A stretch of 64,000 bases of DNA. It comes from Aeromicrobium yanjiei. Lineage in GTDB: Bacteria > Actinomycetota > Actinomycetes > Propionibacteriales > Nocardioidaceae. The DNA lies in NCBI RefSeq assembly GCF_009649075.1, contig NZ_CP045737.1, forward strand, positions 434,001 to 498,000. Direction: 5' to 3'. Positions 1 through 8,932 of this stretch are shown here, one piece after another. A program made the translations under genes and the position numbers. The notes under the pieces were generated by a model, which worked only from the letters and a program-made list of their open reading frames with translations, was not told the origin of the DNA and made no database searches. Numbering within the stretch: the stretch's first letter is position 1; every line of letters begins with the position of its first letter.

Positions 1-252
1 GGCGTACGTGCCCGGGGCGTGCAGCGGGGTCAGGGCCCGGTCGACGACCGGACGCCCGTGGGTGAGGTCGGCCGCGATGCCGATGATCTGGTCAGCGGTG
101 TAGGTGCCGCGCGAGGCCATGCGCGCCAGCAGCTCGATCGAGTCGGCGTACTCGTAGCGCAGCAGGGTCGCGGCGAGCCGCGCGGCCGAGACGACGCCGG
201 AGTCCGCGAGGTCGACGAGGTGCGGAGGGAGGCCGGGTGTCTGGGGGCTCAC
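1..252 (-). CDS. Partial hypothetical protein (N-terminal part)
   Basis: The reading frame runs off the left edge, so only about 84 N-terminal residues are visible. They begin MSPQTPGLPPHLVDLADSG and form an amphipathic helical stretch. I do not recognise a family. The chosen start is GTG at 252. A TTG further upstream is also in frame, before an in-frame stop near 327, so the start is uncertain. The frame is open throughout and has GC-rich third positions typical of this genome. It lies 127 nt downstream of exonuclease III on the same strand, with a strong GC hairpin between the two. Confidence 0.5.
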   Translation of the reverse strand, partial: MSPQTPGLPPHLVDLADSGVVSAARLAATLLRYEYADSIELLARMASRGTYTADQIIGIAADLTHGRPVVDRALTPLHAPGTYA

Positions 253-339
253 CGGTGGGGGTGCTCGCTTCCGGGTCGACTGCAGGGCACGGGACAAGGC
301 GGTCGTGCCTCGTCAGAATACCGGGGACCCAGGCGGGGT

Positions 340-359
340 CGCGCCGCCGTCGCGGCGCG
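340..359 (-). terminator. GC-rich hairpin after exonuclease III
   Basis: A perfect 8-bp stem (CGCGCCGC / GCGGCGCG) with a 4-nt loop begins about 20 nt past the xth stop codon. There is no T-run, so termination is inferred only from position and stem strength. Confidence 0.35.
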
Positions 360-379
360 CCGCCGTCGTCCCGCCCGGC

Positions 380-1171
380 TCAGCCGATCTCGATGACGAC
401 GGGGGCGTGGTCGCTCGCGCCCTTGCCCTTGCGCTCCTCGCGGTCGATCCACGCCGAGTCGACCCGCGCGGCGAGCGCCTGCGAGGCCAGGATGAAGTCG
501 ATGCGCAGACCGCGCTTCTTGGGGAAGGCGAGCTGCTGGTAGTCCCAGTACGTGTAGACGCCCGGGCCCGGGGTGTGGGGACGCACGACGTCGTCGTAGC
601 CCGCGTCGAGGATGCCCTGGAACGCATCCCGCTCGGGCTGGGAGACGTGGGTGTGGCCCTCGAAGACCGACATGTCCCACACGTCGTCGTCCTGCGGCGC
701 GACGTTCCAGTCGCCGGTCAGCGCGATCTGCGCGTCTGGGTTGTCGGCCAGCCAGTCGCCCGCGACCTGGCGCAGGCGCTCGAGCCAGGCGAGCTTGTAG
801 ACGTAGTGCGGGTGGTCGACCTCGCGGCCGTTGGGCACGTAGAGGCTCCAGACCCGCACCCCGCCGCACGTCGCGCCGATCGAGCGGGCCTCGACGACCG
901 CGGGATCGCCGAACGTCGGCTGGTCGTCGGCGAACTGGGTCGCGACGTCCTCCAGGCCGACGCGGGAGATCAGCGCGACACCGTTCCACTGGCTCAGGCC
1001 GAAGTGGGCGACCTCGTAGCCCATCGAGGACAGCTCGAGGCCGGGGAACTGGTCCTCGCGGCACTTCGTCTCCTGGATGGCCAGGACATCGATGTCATTG
1101 CGCTCGAGCCACCCCGTCACGCGGTCGATGCGGCTCCGGATGGAGTTGACGTTCCAGGTCGCGATACGCAC
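380..1171 (-). CDS. xth: Exodeoxyribonuclease III (AP endonuclease family)
   Basis: This 263-aa protein belongs to the endonuclease/exonuclease/phosphatase fold and acts at abasic sites and 3' blocks in base-excision repair. Visible active-site motifs, in order, are NVNS near the N-terminus, QETK (metal-binding Glu), the TGDWNV segment with catalytic Asp/Asn, RIDFIL, and a C-terminal SDHAPV with catalytic Asp-His. Length and motif order match bacterial ExoIII. The ATG at 1171 gives the canonical MRIATWNVNS start. It is transcribed away from the peptidoglycan-binding-domain gene at 1271. Confidence 0.95.
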   Translation of the reverse strand: MRIATWNVNSIRSRIDRVTGWLERNDIDVLAIQETKCREDQFPGLELSSMGYEVAHFGLSQWNGVALISRVGLEDVATQFADDQPTFGDPAVVEARSIGATCGGVRVWSLYVPNGREVDHPHYVYKLAWLERLRQVAGDWLADNPDAQIALTGDWNVAPQDDDVWDMSVFEGHTHVSQPERDAFQGILDAGYDDVVRPHTPGPGVYTYWDYQQLAFPKKRGLRIDFILASQALAARVDSAWIDREERKGKGASDHAPVVIEIG

Positions 1172-1270
1172 CCCCTGAATCTATCTGGTGGGACCGACGC
1201 CGGGTGGAGGGGTGACAGATGAGGCTGCTGGGGCGCACCATGGGAGGTCTTGTCCCGGGAGGTGGTCGGC

Positions 1271-2410
1271 ATGCGCAGGATCCTGGTCGTCCTGGTGGTG
1301 CTCCTGATCGGCTCAGGGCTCCTCGCCGCCCCTGCCATGGCGGGCGATCCGCCGATCACGCTGCCGAAGAACCCGACCGGGCTGCCCGCGCCGGTAGAGC
1401 TGCCCGACGAGCTCGACCCCGCCGCCCCCTACCTGCCGCAGACGTCGTGCAGCCCGCTCGACATGCCCGGCGTGCTCAAGCTGCGCGACCTGGTGATGTC
1501 GACGTACGGACAGGGCAGGGCGGGCTCGATCTCGCGCAGCTGCACCGAGGGAGTCTCCGAGCACAGCGACGGCCGCGCATGGGACTGGATGGTGGATCCG
1601 AAGGACAAGCAGCAGAAGGCGGCGGCGGCCGACTTCCTGGCGTGGGTGACCCGCGACAACGGCCGCAACGCCCGACGCCTCGGCATCATGTACGTGATCT
1701 ACGACGAGAAGATCTGGGGCGTCTACGACACGCGGGCCGGCTGGCGGCCCAGCCGTGACCACCAGGACCACGTGCACGTGTCGCTCAGCTGGAACGGCGC
1801 CCGCGGCAACGTCTCGTTCTGGACCGGCAAGGTCAGCCCCACCGACTACGGTCCGTGCGTCAGGTTCAAGGGAACGTACGCCGCGCGGTCCGGCTCGCCG
1901 CGGACGGCCGCGTGCCCCGCGGTGTCGCCGCTGCTGGCCAGGACCACGCTGGGCGATCGTCAGTACGGCCGCACCGGCGGCACGGTCAAGAAGGCGCAGG
2001 CGCTGTTGAAGGTGCCCCGCACCGGGCGCTTCGACGATGCGACCTGGGCTGCTGTTCGGCGCTACCAGCGCGCCCACGACATCCCGTACACAGGCGGGCT
2101 GGACCAGCCGACCTGGGCCTCGCTCAGCCCCTCCAGCGTCAAGAGCCGGACGGCTACGCCCGGCACGCGCTCCGCCGCGATCGCCTACGGGATCGCGCAC
2201 TACGGCGACAGCGTGATCCGCAGGGGTCGGGTCGCGAAGGCCGTCGTGGTCCTGCAGACCGCGCTCGGGCTGCCGCGGGCGGATCGCAACGGCTTCTACG
2301 ACGCCGTGACGCTCGCGGCGGTCAAGAAGATGCAGGGCCGGGCGGGCATGGGGCGGGACGGCATCGTCCGGGCGGCCGAGTGGCGGGCGATGAAGAGCGC
2401 ACGCAACTGA
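1271..2410 (+). CDS. Secreted peptidoglycan-binding-domain protein
   Basis: The 379-aa protein starts with a classical signal peptide (MRRILVV, a hydrophobic core, then APAMA before residue 26). The ATG at 1271 has a strong upstream GGGAGG, so I prefer it to the TTG at 1250. The middle region (about 50-190) has a conserved domain containing DHQDHVHVSLSW; His-rich motifs of this kind occur in actinobacterial extracellular peptidase-like (VanY-related) domains, but catalysis is not proven. The C-terminal half has two repeats resembling PG_binding_1, around residues 225-275 and 305-375. The likely location is the cell wall. A membrane-protein gene follows 32 nt downstream. Confidence 0.75.
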   Translation: MRRILVVLVVLLIGSGLLAAPAMAGDPPITLPKNPTGLPAPVELPDELDPAAPYLPQTSCSPLDMPGVLKLRDLVMSTYGQGRAGSISRSCTEGVSEHSDGRAWDWMVDPKDKQQKAAAADFLAWVTRDNGRNARRLGIMYVIYDEKIWGVYDTRAGWRPSRDHQDHVHVSLSWNGARGNVSFWTGKVSPTDYGPCVRFKGTYAARSGSPRTAACPAVSPLLARTTLGDRQYGRTGGTVKKAQALLKVPRTGRFDDATWAAVRRYQRAHDIPYTGGLDQPTWASLSPSSVKSRTATPGTRSAAIAYGIAHYGDSVIRRGRVAKAVVVLQTALGLPRADRNGFYDAVTLAAVKKMQGRAGMGRDGIVRAAEWRAMKSARN

Positions 2411-2442
2411 GCAGAACCCCCCAGTGCTGCCATGATGGCGAG

Positions 2443-3066
2443 ATGAGCCATGAGGACTCCGCTGCGTACAACCCGCCGCACGAGGACGACCGCATCGACG
2501 GTCGGGTCGCCGACCAGTCGAAGGTCGGCCCACCCGTGTGGGTCAAGCGCATCGTCCTGGCGATCGTCCTGGTCGGCATCGCGTACGTCGTGTATCTCCT
2601 GTCGGCGGCGTTCTTCCCGCGGTGGTGGGCGCAGCGGGTCGCGGACCAGGTCGACGGCAGCGTCTCGCGCGGCACCCTGTGGGGACTGTTCTACGGCTTC
2701 GTGTTCTCGCTGGTCCCGCTGCTGATGCTGTTCCAGCTCCGGCACCGGTTCTACAGCTGGACGTGGCGTGGCATCCTCGCGGTCGTCGCGATCGTGCTCG
2801 CCGCCCCCAACTGGCTGACCCTCTCGGTCGTGGCCGGCAACAGCAGGGCCGCGCACGCGGGTGAGCGCATCATGGACGTCGACGCACCCGGCTTCCGCGC
2901 AGCGGCGCTGATCGGCGTGATCGCAGGCGTGGCGCTGGCCGTGATCATCACGGTGCTCAGCATGCGGCTGAAGGCCCGCCGCAGCGAGGTCAAGCGGCTG
3001 CGCACCGAGCGCGACGAGCTGCGCCGCACGCGGGGGACCGACGAAGGATCCCGCGAACAACCGTAG
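2443..3066 (+). CDS. Four-TM membrane protein with C-terminal coiled coil
   Basis: This 207-aa protein has a charged N-terminal tail and four hydrophobic segments (about residues 30-55, 75-100, 105-128 and 150-172). A basic, charged C-terminal helix follows that could form a coiled coil (LKARRSEVKRLRTERDELRR). It starts at the ATG at 2443, preceded by a purine-rich ATGGCGAG stretch. Similar uncharacterised membrane proteins are widespread in actinobacteria, but I do not know a function. It may be cotranscribed with the preceding cell-wall gene. Confidence 0.7.
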   Translation: MSHEDSAAYNPPHEDDRIDGRVADQSKVGPPVWVKRIVLAIVLVGIAYVVYLLSAAFFPRWWAQRVADQVDGSVSRGTLWGLFYGFVFSLVPLLMLFQLRHRFYSWTWRGILAVVAIVLAAPNWLTLSVVAGNSRAAHAGERIMDVDAPGFRAAALIGVIAGVALAVIITVLSMRLKARRSEVKRLRTERDELRRTRGTDEGSREQP

Positions 3067-3078
3067 GCAACGTTGCGG

Positions 3079-3125
3079 TTTCGGGCCATTTCGGTGGTGT
3101 GAACGTGTGAAATCAGTGGCCGAAA
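3079..3125 (+). terminator. Imperfect inverted repeat, possible terminator
   Basis: TTTCGGGCCA (3079-3088) pairs with TGGCCGAAA (3117-3125) with one bulged base. It lies between the membrane-protein stop and the amino-acid permease. The long spacer weakens the call. A 10-bp palindrome GCAACGTTGC is present just upstream. Confidence 0.25.
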
Positions 3126-3192
3126 GGGCTAGAGACAACGGGCACACGCGCGCTAGCATGCACCAACTTCTCTTGAGAGCCCGGGTGCATCC

Positions 3193-4752
3193 ATGGCCGA
3201 TCAACTCAGTGACGACGAGAAGCACCTCGCGAGCCTTGGCTACAAGCAGGAGCTGAACCGGTCCTGGTCCAGCTTCTCCAACTTCGCGATCTCGTTCTCG
3301 ATCATCTCGATCCTGGCCGGCTGCTTCACGACGTTCGGCCAGGCCTGGAACAACGGCGGGCCGGTCGCGATCTCGTGGGGCTGGCCGATCATCTCGCTGT
3401 TCATCCTCATCATCGGCTTCACGATGTCCGAGCTGGTCTCGGCCTATCCGACATCGGGAGGCATCTACTGGTGGGCGTCCAAGATGGGTGGACCCGCGGC
3501 CGGGTTCTTCACCGGGTGGCTCAACCTCATCGGCCTGCTCGCGGTCACCGCCTCGGTCGCGTACGGCTGTGCGACCTTCATGGACCTGACGTTGCAGACA
3601 GTGAGCGAGGGCTGGCGCGACAGCTACAGCCTGCAGCGCGTGTTCCTGATCTTCATCGCGATCCTCGTGGTCGCCGCCCTGCTCAACATCTTCAGCGGGC
3701 ACCTGCTCGCGGTCGTCAACAACATCTCGGTGTGGTGGCACGTGGTGGGCGTCGCGCTGATCATCGCGGTCCTGCTCATCATTCCCGACACCCACCAGTC
3801 GCTGAGCTTCATGTTCACCGAGAAGATCAACAACTCCGGCTACGCCGACGGATCCGTCAACGGCGGCACGTACTGGTTCCTCGTGCTGCCGCTCGGCTTC
3901 CTGCTGACCCAGTACACGATCACCGGCTTCGACGCCTCGGCCCACCTCTCGGAGGAGACGCAGGGCGCGGCCGAGGGTGCCGCGAAGGGCATCTGGCGCT
4001 CGATCGCGTACTCCGCACTCGGCGGCTGGCTGCTCCTGCTGGCCTTCCTGTTCGCGGTGCAGGACCCGGACGCGGTGACCGAGGGTGGCGGTGGTGTCGA
4101 CCTGATCTTCGGGCAGGCGTTGCCGCAGGGCTGGCACGTCCTGGTGCTCGCGATCTCGACCGCAGGACAGTTCTTCTGCATGATCGCGTGCCTCACGAGC
4201 GCCTCGCGGATGACGTTCGCGTTCAGCCGTGACGGCGCCATCCCCGGCTCGAGGATCTGGTCCAAGGTGTCGGCCACGAAGGTCCCGGCCAATGCGGTGG
4301 TCTTCGTGGCGGTGATCGGCGCGATCATCACCCTGCCGGCCCTGATCGAGGTGGACATCAACGGGGCACCCGTCCCGGTCGCGTTCTACGCGGTCACCTC
4401 AGTCGCCGTGATCGGCCTCTACCTGGCGTTCCTGATCCCCATCTTCCTGCGCTGGCGGATGGGTGACGCGTTCCAGCCCGGCAGCTGGAACAACGGGTCG
4501 AAGTACAAGTGGATGAACCTGATCGCCGTCGCGGAGATCGCGATCATCTGCATCTACTTCATCCTGCCGTTCACCCCTGCCGCGAGGCCGTGGGACGACG
4601 ACTTCTCCTGGAAGTTCGTCAACTACGCGCCGATCCTGACCGGCGGGACGCTCCTCGCGCTGACCATCTGGTGGTTCGCTTCGGCCCGCCGCTGGTTCAC
4701 CGGTCCCAAGCACACGATCGACGAGTCCGTGACAGACGCGTTCCAGGACTAG
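3193..4752 (+). CDS. APC-superfamily amino acid/amine permease
   Basis: This 519-aa integral membrane protein has about twelve hydrophobic segments and APC signature stretches (SAYPTSGGIYWWASKMGGPAAGF cut into the conserved TSGGIYWW and GWLN motifs; GFDASAHLSEET in the middle). It resembles the GABA/choline-type amino acid permeases (ACT subfamily). It lies upstream of a cluster with a GlnA4-like ligase, aldehyde dehydrogenase and gamma-glutamyl hydrolase-like protein, so I infer that it imports the amine or amino acid fed into that pathway. The FUSC gene intervenes on the other strand, so it is not in the same operon. Confidence 0.85.
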   Translation: MADQLSDDEKHLASLGYKQELNRSWSSFSNFAISFSIISILAGCFTTFGQAWNNGGPVAISWGWPIISLFILIIGFTMSELVSAYPTSGGIYWWASKMGGPAAGFFTGWLNLIGLLAVTASVAYGCATFMDLTLQTVSEGWRDSYSLQRVFLIFIAILVVAALLNIFSGHLLAVVNNISVWWHVVGVALIIAVLLIIPDTHQSLSFMFTEKINNSGYADGSVNGGTYWFLVLPLGFLLTQYTITGFDASAHLSEETQGAAEGAAKGIWRSIAYSALGGWLLLLAFLFAVQDPDAVTEGGGGVDLIFGQALPQGWHVLVLAISTAGQFFCMIACLTSASRMTFAFSRDGAIPGSRIWSKVSATKVPANAVVFVAVIGAIITLPALIEVDINGAPVPVAFYAVTSVAVIGLYLAFLIPIFLRWRMGDAFQPGSWNNGSKYKWMNLIAVAEIAIICIYFILPFTPAARPWDDDFSWKFVNYAPILTGGTLLALTIWWFASARRWFTGPKHTIDESVTDAFQD

Positions 4753-4774
4753 GTTCGGGCGCGCGACCCGGCAC

Positions 4775-6610
4775 TCAGACGCCGGCAGGGAGGGTCCGCA
4801 GCAGGTATCGCTCGGCCTCGCCGGTCTGCTGGGCCAGCTCCTGGGCGGTCGACGACGCCTGGCGGGGCTGCTCGGGACCGGTGCCCGAGCCGGGCCCGTC
4901 GGGCACCACCATCTCGGTGGGGCTCAGTGCGAGCAGGACCTCGTCCAGCTCTGCGGGGGTCGGACGGGTCGCGTCGACCAGGACGGTCAGGTCGTGCAGA
5001 CCGGTCCGCAGTCGGTCGAGCTCGGTCAGCTGCTGGTCGTCCAGCTTTTCGTGGTCAGGCACCAGCTCCTCCTGCTGCTGAGCGGCCTCGCGGTGCAGTG
5101 CCACGGCGTCGGACAGCCCCGGTGTCTCGCCGCTCACGGCGGCGCGGAGCGCAGCTGTGGTGGCCTCGGTTGCCGACTCGATGCGTCGGCGCAACGGCGG
5201 TGGCCGGAATGCGGGCACGACCGCGAAGCCGACGACCAGTCCGACGACCACCGCGGCTGCCGTCAGCCCCACGTACTGCAGGAGCAGGTTCGTGGCGTTG
5301 AGATCGCGGGTCACCGAGTTGAATCCCACGCTCACGACGACCATGCACCCCTGGCCCAGCGCGGGTCGCGTGACGATGAACCACAGGCCCATGCACAGGG
5401 CCACGCCGGCGATCGGGGTCAGGAAGCGTGACGGCACGGTCAGCAGGATCACCGCGACGAGCAGCGAGCCGCCGACAAGTCCGATGATCTTGTTGGTCGC
5501 CTTGGTCAAGGTGTCGCGCCAGCTGGCCTGCAGGATGCTGAAGGTGGCCAGCATCGCCGTGGAGACGAGCGGGTCGCCGCGATTCAGTCCCGACGTGATG
5601 ATGAGCATGATGAGCAGGCCGAGCGCGGTGCGGAACCCGTGCCGGAGCTGGACCGATCGCAGCCGGGCGGACGGGTGCAGCACAGCGTCCTTGAACTGGT
5701 GGCGGCTGTCGTGCTCGAGCGGGACCGCGCTCGTGTCGTGCTCGCGGATCGCCCGCTCGACGTCGTCGAGGGCGTCCGAGGCGTCGGCAAGGCGGGACGA
5801 GGTGGCGACGGGGGCGTGCTGGACTGACGGGTCCTGGGCCGACTCGTCCGGATCGGACGGGTGCGACGTCGAGGGCTTCGCCTGCAACCGCCCGGCCAGG
5901 TCCTTGGCCCGGTCGCGCATGGCGGCGATCGCGTCGGGATCGGTCCCTGACAGCTCTGCCGCGCGGAGGGCGAGGCGGTAGCGCGACGCCGCGTCGAGGA
6001 CGTCTGCCAGCCAGCGCTGCCTCCCGTCGCTGATCCACGTGCCGAAGGCAGTCGAGGTGGCCGCCGCGGAGTCGTCGGCGACGAGGACCTGCGCGATCTG
6101 CTCGCGGGTCGGTTTGGACGGATCGGAGATGCCCATCAGCACGCGAAGTGCGAGGGCGACTGCGACGCCGGCCACCGCGGCGGCGATGACCTGCTGGTGA
6201 TCGGCTCCCCCGTTCGGCGCGTAGCCGTAGCCGAACACGGTCGTCATCCCCAGGCCCATCCCTGCATTGGCGAAGCGGGGTCCGAGCAGGGGGAGCAGCG
6301 CGGCGACGAAGCCGAGGAGGACGACGAGGACGATGGCGGCGGGCCTGGACGCCTCAGCCACCAGGCGAGGCACTGCCGCCGCGAAGATGAGCAGAGGTCC
6401 CATGACAGCGGCGATCCGCAGGTCGGCACGCAGCGGGCCACCGATGAACACGACGAGGGAGAACAGCCCGGTCAGGCCGCCGATGATCCCCGCGGCGCCC
6501 GCTCCCCATGCGTCTGCGAGCACGACGGACGGCAGGACGGTCAGCATCATCAGGATGAGCAGCAAGGGGCTGCCCTTGGGGTGGTGCAGCAGGTGCTTGC
6601 CAGATGCCAC
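4775..6610 (-). CDS. FUSC-family membrane protein (aromatic acid/solute exporter-like)
   Basis: A 611-aa protein with two blocks of hydrophobic helices (about residues 15-160 and 330-460) separated by a soluble helical domain, and a helical C-terminal tail. This is the arrangement seen in fusaric-acid-resistance / p-hydroxybenzoate efflux (FUSC) proteins. The start is GTG at 6610 with GGAGG 8 nt upstream. It is divergent from the FadR-type regulator, and the two starts share about 165 nt, so it may be under the same control. The substrate is unknown. Confidence 0.75.
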   Translation of the reverse strand: MASGKHLLHHPKGSPLLLILMMLTVLPSVVLADAWGAGAAGIIGGLTGLFSLVVFIGGPLRADLRIAAVMGPLLIFAAAVPRLVAEASRPAAIVLVVLLGFVAALLPLLGPRFANAGMGLGMTTVFGYGYAPNGGADHQQVIAAAVAGVAVALALRVLMGISDPSKPTREQIAQVLVADDSAAATSTAFGTWISDGRQRWLADVLDAASRYRLALRAAELSGTDPDAIAAMRDRAKDLAGRLQAKPSTSHPSDPDESAQDPSVQHAPVATSSRLADASDALDDVERAIREHDTSAVPLEHDSRHQFKDAVLHPSARLRSVQLRHGFRTALGLLIMLIITSGLNRGDPLVSTAMLATFSILQASWRDTLTKATNKIIGLVGGSLLVAVILLTVPSRFLTPIAGVALCMGLWFIVTRPALGQGCMVVVSVGFNSVTRDLNATNLLLQYVGLTAAAVVVGLVVGFAVVPAFRPPPLRRRIESATEATTAALRAAVSGETPGLSDAVALHREAAQQQEELVPDHEKLDDQQLTELDRLRTGLHDLTVLVDATRPTPAELDEVLLALSPTEMVVPDGPGSGTGPEQPRQASSTAQELAQQTGEAERYLLRTLPAGV

Positions 6611-6710
6611 GGTCGTGCCTCCCTCGTGGAGCGGTCCGGCGCGCCCCGGGCCCGACAGTAGGGGCGATCGGCGAGGCCGATCAGGGGCCGATGGCCCCGA
6701 GTCATGACCA

Positions 6711-6737
6711 TGGACAACCCGCAGGACGGCCTATATG
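6711..6737 (+). promoter_or_regulatory. Possible promoter of the FadR-type regulator
   Basis: TGGACA (6711-6716) and TATATG (6732-6737) resemble -35 and -10 elements with a short 15-bp spacer. The downstream palindromes overlap the expected transcription start. Confidence 0.35.
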
Positions 6738-6761
6738 GTGCGGAACCAGACCAATTGTTGG
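6736..6761 (+). promoter_or_regulatory. Candidate FadR/GntR operators
   Basis: Two adjacent palindromes precede the regulator gene: TGGT-N5-ACCA (6736-6748) and CCAA-N3-TTGG (6751-6761). TGGT...ACCA half-sites are characteristic of FadR-subfamily GntR proteins. Autoregulation is inferred from position. Confidence 0.5.
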
Positions 6762-6774
6762 CCGGAGGTCAGCG

Positions 6775-7500
6775 GTGAGCGCACTCCTTGGCGGTGAGCA
6801 CCTCGCCGACGCGGTCCTGCGCCCGGTGCGTGCGCACCACGCGTTCGAGTCGTGCGTCGAGAGGCTCGCGACGTCGATCCGCCTCGGTCTCTACCAGGAC
6901 GGCAGCACGCTGCCGCCCGAGCGCGAGCTCGCCGAGCGGATCGGGGTGTCGCGGGCCACGCTCCGCGAGGCGATCGCGGCCCTGCGGGAGGCGGGTCTGG
7001 TGACGACCCGGCGCGGGCGGGGCGGCGGCACGGTCGTGACGTTCCGGCCGTCGGAGCCCGGCTCGGCCCCGACGTCCGCCCGGCCGCGATCCGAGCTGCT
7101 CGACGCGCTCGACTTCCGGCGCATCGTCGAGCCGGGCGCGGCGCACGCGGCCGCGGAGAAGCAGCTGAGCACTGCCCAGCAGCAGATGCTCCTGACGTCC
7201 CTGGACGAGGTCACCCGCGCCACGAGCAAGGCCGTGCACCGGCAGGCCGACTCGTTGTTCCACCTGGCCATCGCCTCGCTCTCGGACTCGCCCCTGCTGA
7301 TCGACGCGGTGACCAACGTGCAGATGTGCCTGCACGACATGCTCGAGGCGATCCCGGTCCTCGACCGCAACATCGATCACTCACGTCGCCAGCACGTCGC
7401 GGTGACCGAGGCGATCGTGTCGGGTGACGCCGCGGCCGCGCGACGCGCGATGGAGCGGCACTGCGACGACACGGCCGCACTGCTCCGGGCCCTGATGTGA
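6775..7500 (+). CDS. FadR-subfamily GntR transcriptional regulator
   Basis: This 241-aa protein has an N-terminal winged helix (residues about 25-95; LPPERELAERIGVSRATLREAI is the recognition region, seen as PPERELAERIGVSR) and a C-terminal all-helical FCD ligand domain. The FCD domain carries the expected metal-binding residues in its D-x-x-x-R/H pattern. The GTG start at 6775 has GGAGG 7 nt upstream; the frame extends further upstream but without conserved sequence. It precedes the GlnA4-like gene by 44 nt, a spacer filled by three near-identical 17-bp repeats. It probably controls the amine-catabolic operon. Ligand unknown. Confidence 0.85.
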   Translation: MSALLGGEHLADAVLRPVRAHHAFESCVERLATSIRLGLYQDGSTLPPERELAERIGVSRATLREAIAALREAGLVTTRRGRGGGTVVTFRPSEPGSAPTSARPRSELLDALDFRRIVEPGAAHAAAEKQLSTAQQQMLLTSLDEVTRATSKAVHRQADSLFHLAIASLSDSPLLIDAVTNVQMCLHDMLEAIPVLDRNIDHSRRQHVAVTEAIVSGDAAAARRAMERHCDDTAALLRALM

Positions 7501-7539
7501 ACCGGTCCCTGATGTGAACCGGGCCCCGATGTGAAGGAG
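7489..7539 (+). repeat. Three tandem 17-bp repeats across the regulator stop codon
   Basis: Units at 7489-7505, 7506-7522 and 7523-7539 share CCCTGATGTGAACCGG. The third unit has diverged and ends in the AAGGAG ribosome-binding site of the next gene. Each unit repeats the end of the regulator gene, including its TGA. This looks like replication slippage, now possibly used as a spacer. Confidence 0.8.
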
Positions 7540-7544
7540 AGCGC

Positions 7545-8924
7545 ATGAGCACTCGCAACGACCGGCACCTGACCCTCGAGCAACTCAGGGTCCGCATCGA
7601 GGAAGGCCATGTCGACACGGTCGTGGTGGCGTTCACCGACATGCAGGGACGTCTGCAGGGCAAGCGGCTCCACGCGGCGTACTTCCTGGACGTCGCGCTC
7701 AAGCAGGGCACCGAGGGGTGCAACTACCTGCTCAGCGTCGACGTCGACATGAACACCGTCGCGGGCTATGACATGAGCTCGTGGGAGCGGGGCTACGGCG
7801 ACATGGAGTTCGCCCTCGACCTCGACACGATCCGGGTGCTCGAGCACCTGCCGGCCACCGTCATGATCCAGTGCGACCTGGTGTGGCTCGATCACACCCC
7901 GGTCGTGCAGTCTCCCCGCACGATCCTGCAGATGCAGGTCGACCGGGCCGCTGCTGCGGGGTTCGCCGCGCTCGCCGGCACCGAGCTGGAGTTCATCGTG
8001 TTCGACACGACGTACGAGCAGGCGTGGAGCTCGGGCTATCGCGACCTGACCCCCGCCAACCAGTACAACATCGACTACTCGATCCTCGGCACGAGCCGGG
8101 TCGAGCCGCTGCTGCGCGACATCCGCAACACGATGTACGCCGCCGGCATGAACGTCGAGGGCGCCAAGGGCGAGTGCAACTACGGCCAGCACGAGATCGG
8201 CTTCCTCTTCGACGACGCCATCGTCACGGCGGACAACCACGCGGTCTACAAGACCGCAGCCAAGGAGATCGCGGCGCAGCACGGGCAGGCGCTGACGTTC
8301 ATGGCCAAGTACGACGAGCGCGAGGGCAGCTCGTGCCACATCCACCTGTCCCTGCGGGGCACCGACGGCGCCACGGTGTTCTGGGACGACGAGGCCGACG
8401 GGGGGCGCGGGGGCCGCACCCCGGTGTACGACCAGTTCATCGCCGGCATCCTGGCCACGATGCGTGACTTCACGCTGTTCTACGCGCCAAACATCAACTC
8501 CTACAAGCGCTTCGCGGACGGCTCTTTTGCGCCGACTGCGGTCGCGTGGGGGCTCGACAACCGCACGTGCGCGGTACGTCTGGTGGGGCACGGGCCGAGC
8601 GCGCGTCTGGAGAACCGCGTGCCGGGCGGCGACGCCAATCCCTATCTCGCGCTGGCCGCGATGCTCGGGGGTGGCCTGTACGGCATCGAGAACGAGCTCG
8701 AGCTCGAGGCCGAGGAGACCGGCAACGCGTACACGTCGGGCAATGCGAAGGTGCCGAGCACGATGCGGGAGGCACGCGAGGCGTTCCACGGCTCGGCGAT
8801 CGCCCGCGCGGTGTTCGGCGACGAGGTCGTCGACCACTACACCAACATGGCGGACGTCGAGCTCAAGGCGTTCGACGCGGCCGTGACCGACTGGGAGCTG
8901 CGCCGCGGCTTCGAACGACTCTGA
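7545..8924 (+). CDS. Glutamine synthetase-like ligase (GlnA4 / gamma-glutamyl-amine synthetase type)
   Basis: This 459-aa protein has the GS beta-grasp domain (residues about 15-110) and catalytic domain. Visible metal/ATP motifs are AGTELEFI, KGECNYGQHEIGF and SCHIHLSL, followed by the RLVGHG and ENRVPGGDANPYL stretch. There is no clear adenylylation-loop Tyr motif as in GlnA1. Together with the following aldehyde dehydrogenase, SDR and amidotransferase this matches the GlnA4-type arrangement of mycobacteria and streptomycetes, where GlnA4 gamma-glutamylates ethanolamine. I infer ATP-dependent gamma-glutamylation of an amine rather than ammonia assimilation. AAGGAG precedes the ATG. Confidence 0.85.
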   Translation: MSTRNDRHLTLEQLRVRIEEGHVDTVVVAFTDMQGRLQGKRLHAAYFLDVALKQGTEGCNYLLSVDVDMNTVAGYDMSSWERGYGDMEFALDLDTIRVLEHLPATVMIQCDLVWLDHTPVVQSPRTILQMQVDRAAAAGFAALAGTELEFIVFDTTYEQAWSSGYRDLTPANQYNIDYSILGTSRVEPLLRDIRNTMYAAGMNVEGAKGECNYGQHEIGFLFDDAIVTADNHAVYKTAAKEIAAQHGQALTFMAKYDEREGSSCHIHLSLRGTDGATVFWDDEADGGRGGRTPVYDQFIAGILATMRDFTLFYAPNINSYKRFADGSFAPTAVAWGLDNRTCAVRLVGHGPSARLENRVPGGDANPYLALAAMLGGGLYGIENELELEAEETGNAYTSGNAKVPSTMREAREAFHGSAIARAVFGDEVVDHYTNMADVELKAFDAAVTDWELRRGFERL

Positions 8925-8932
8925 GGACCCGC

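Noticed and set aside
2296-4137. 613-codon frame on the minus strand crossing the membrane protein and the permease
   Set aside because: Low-complexity product opposite two well-supported genes.
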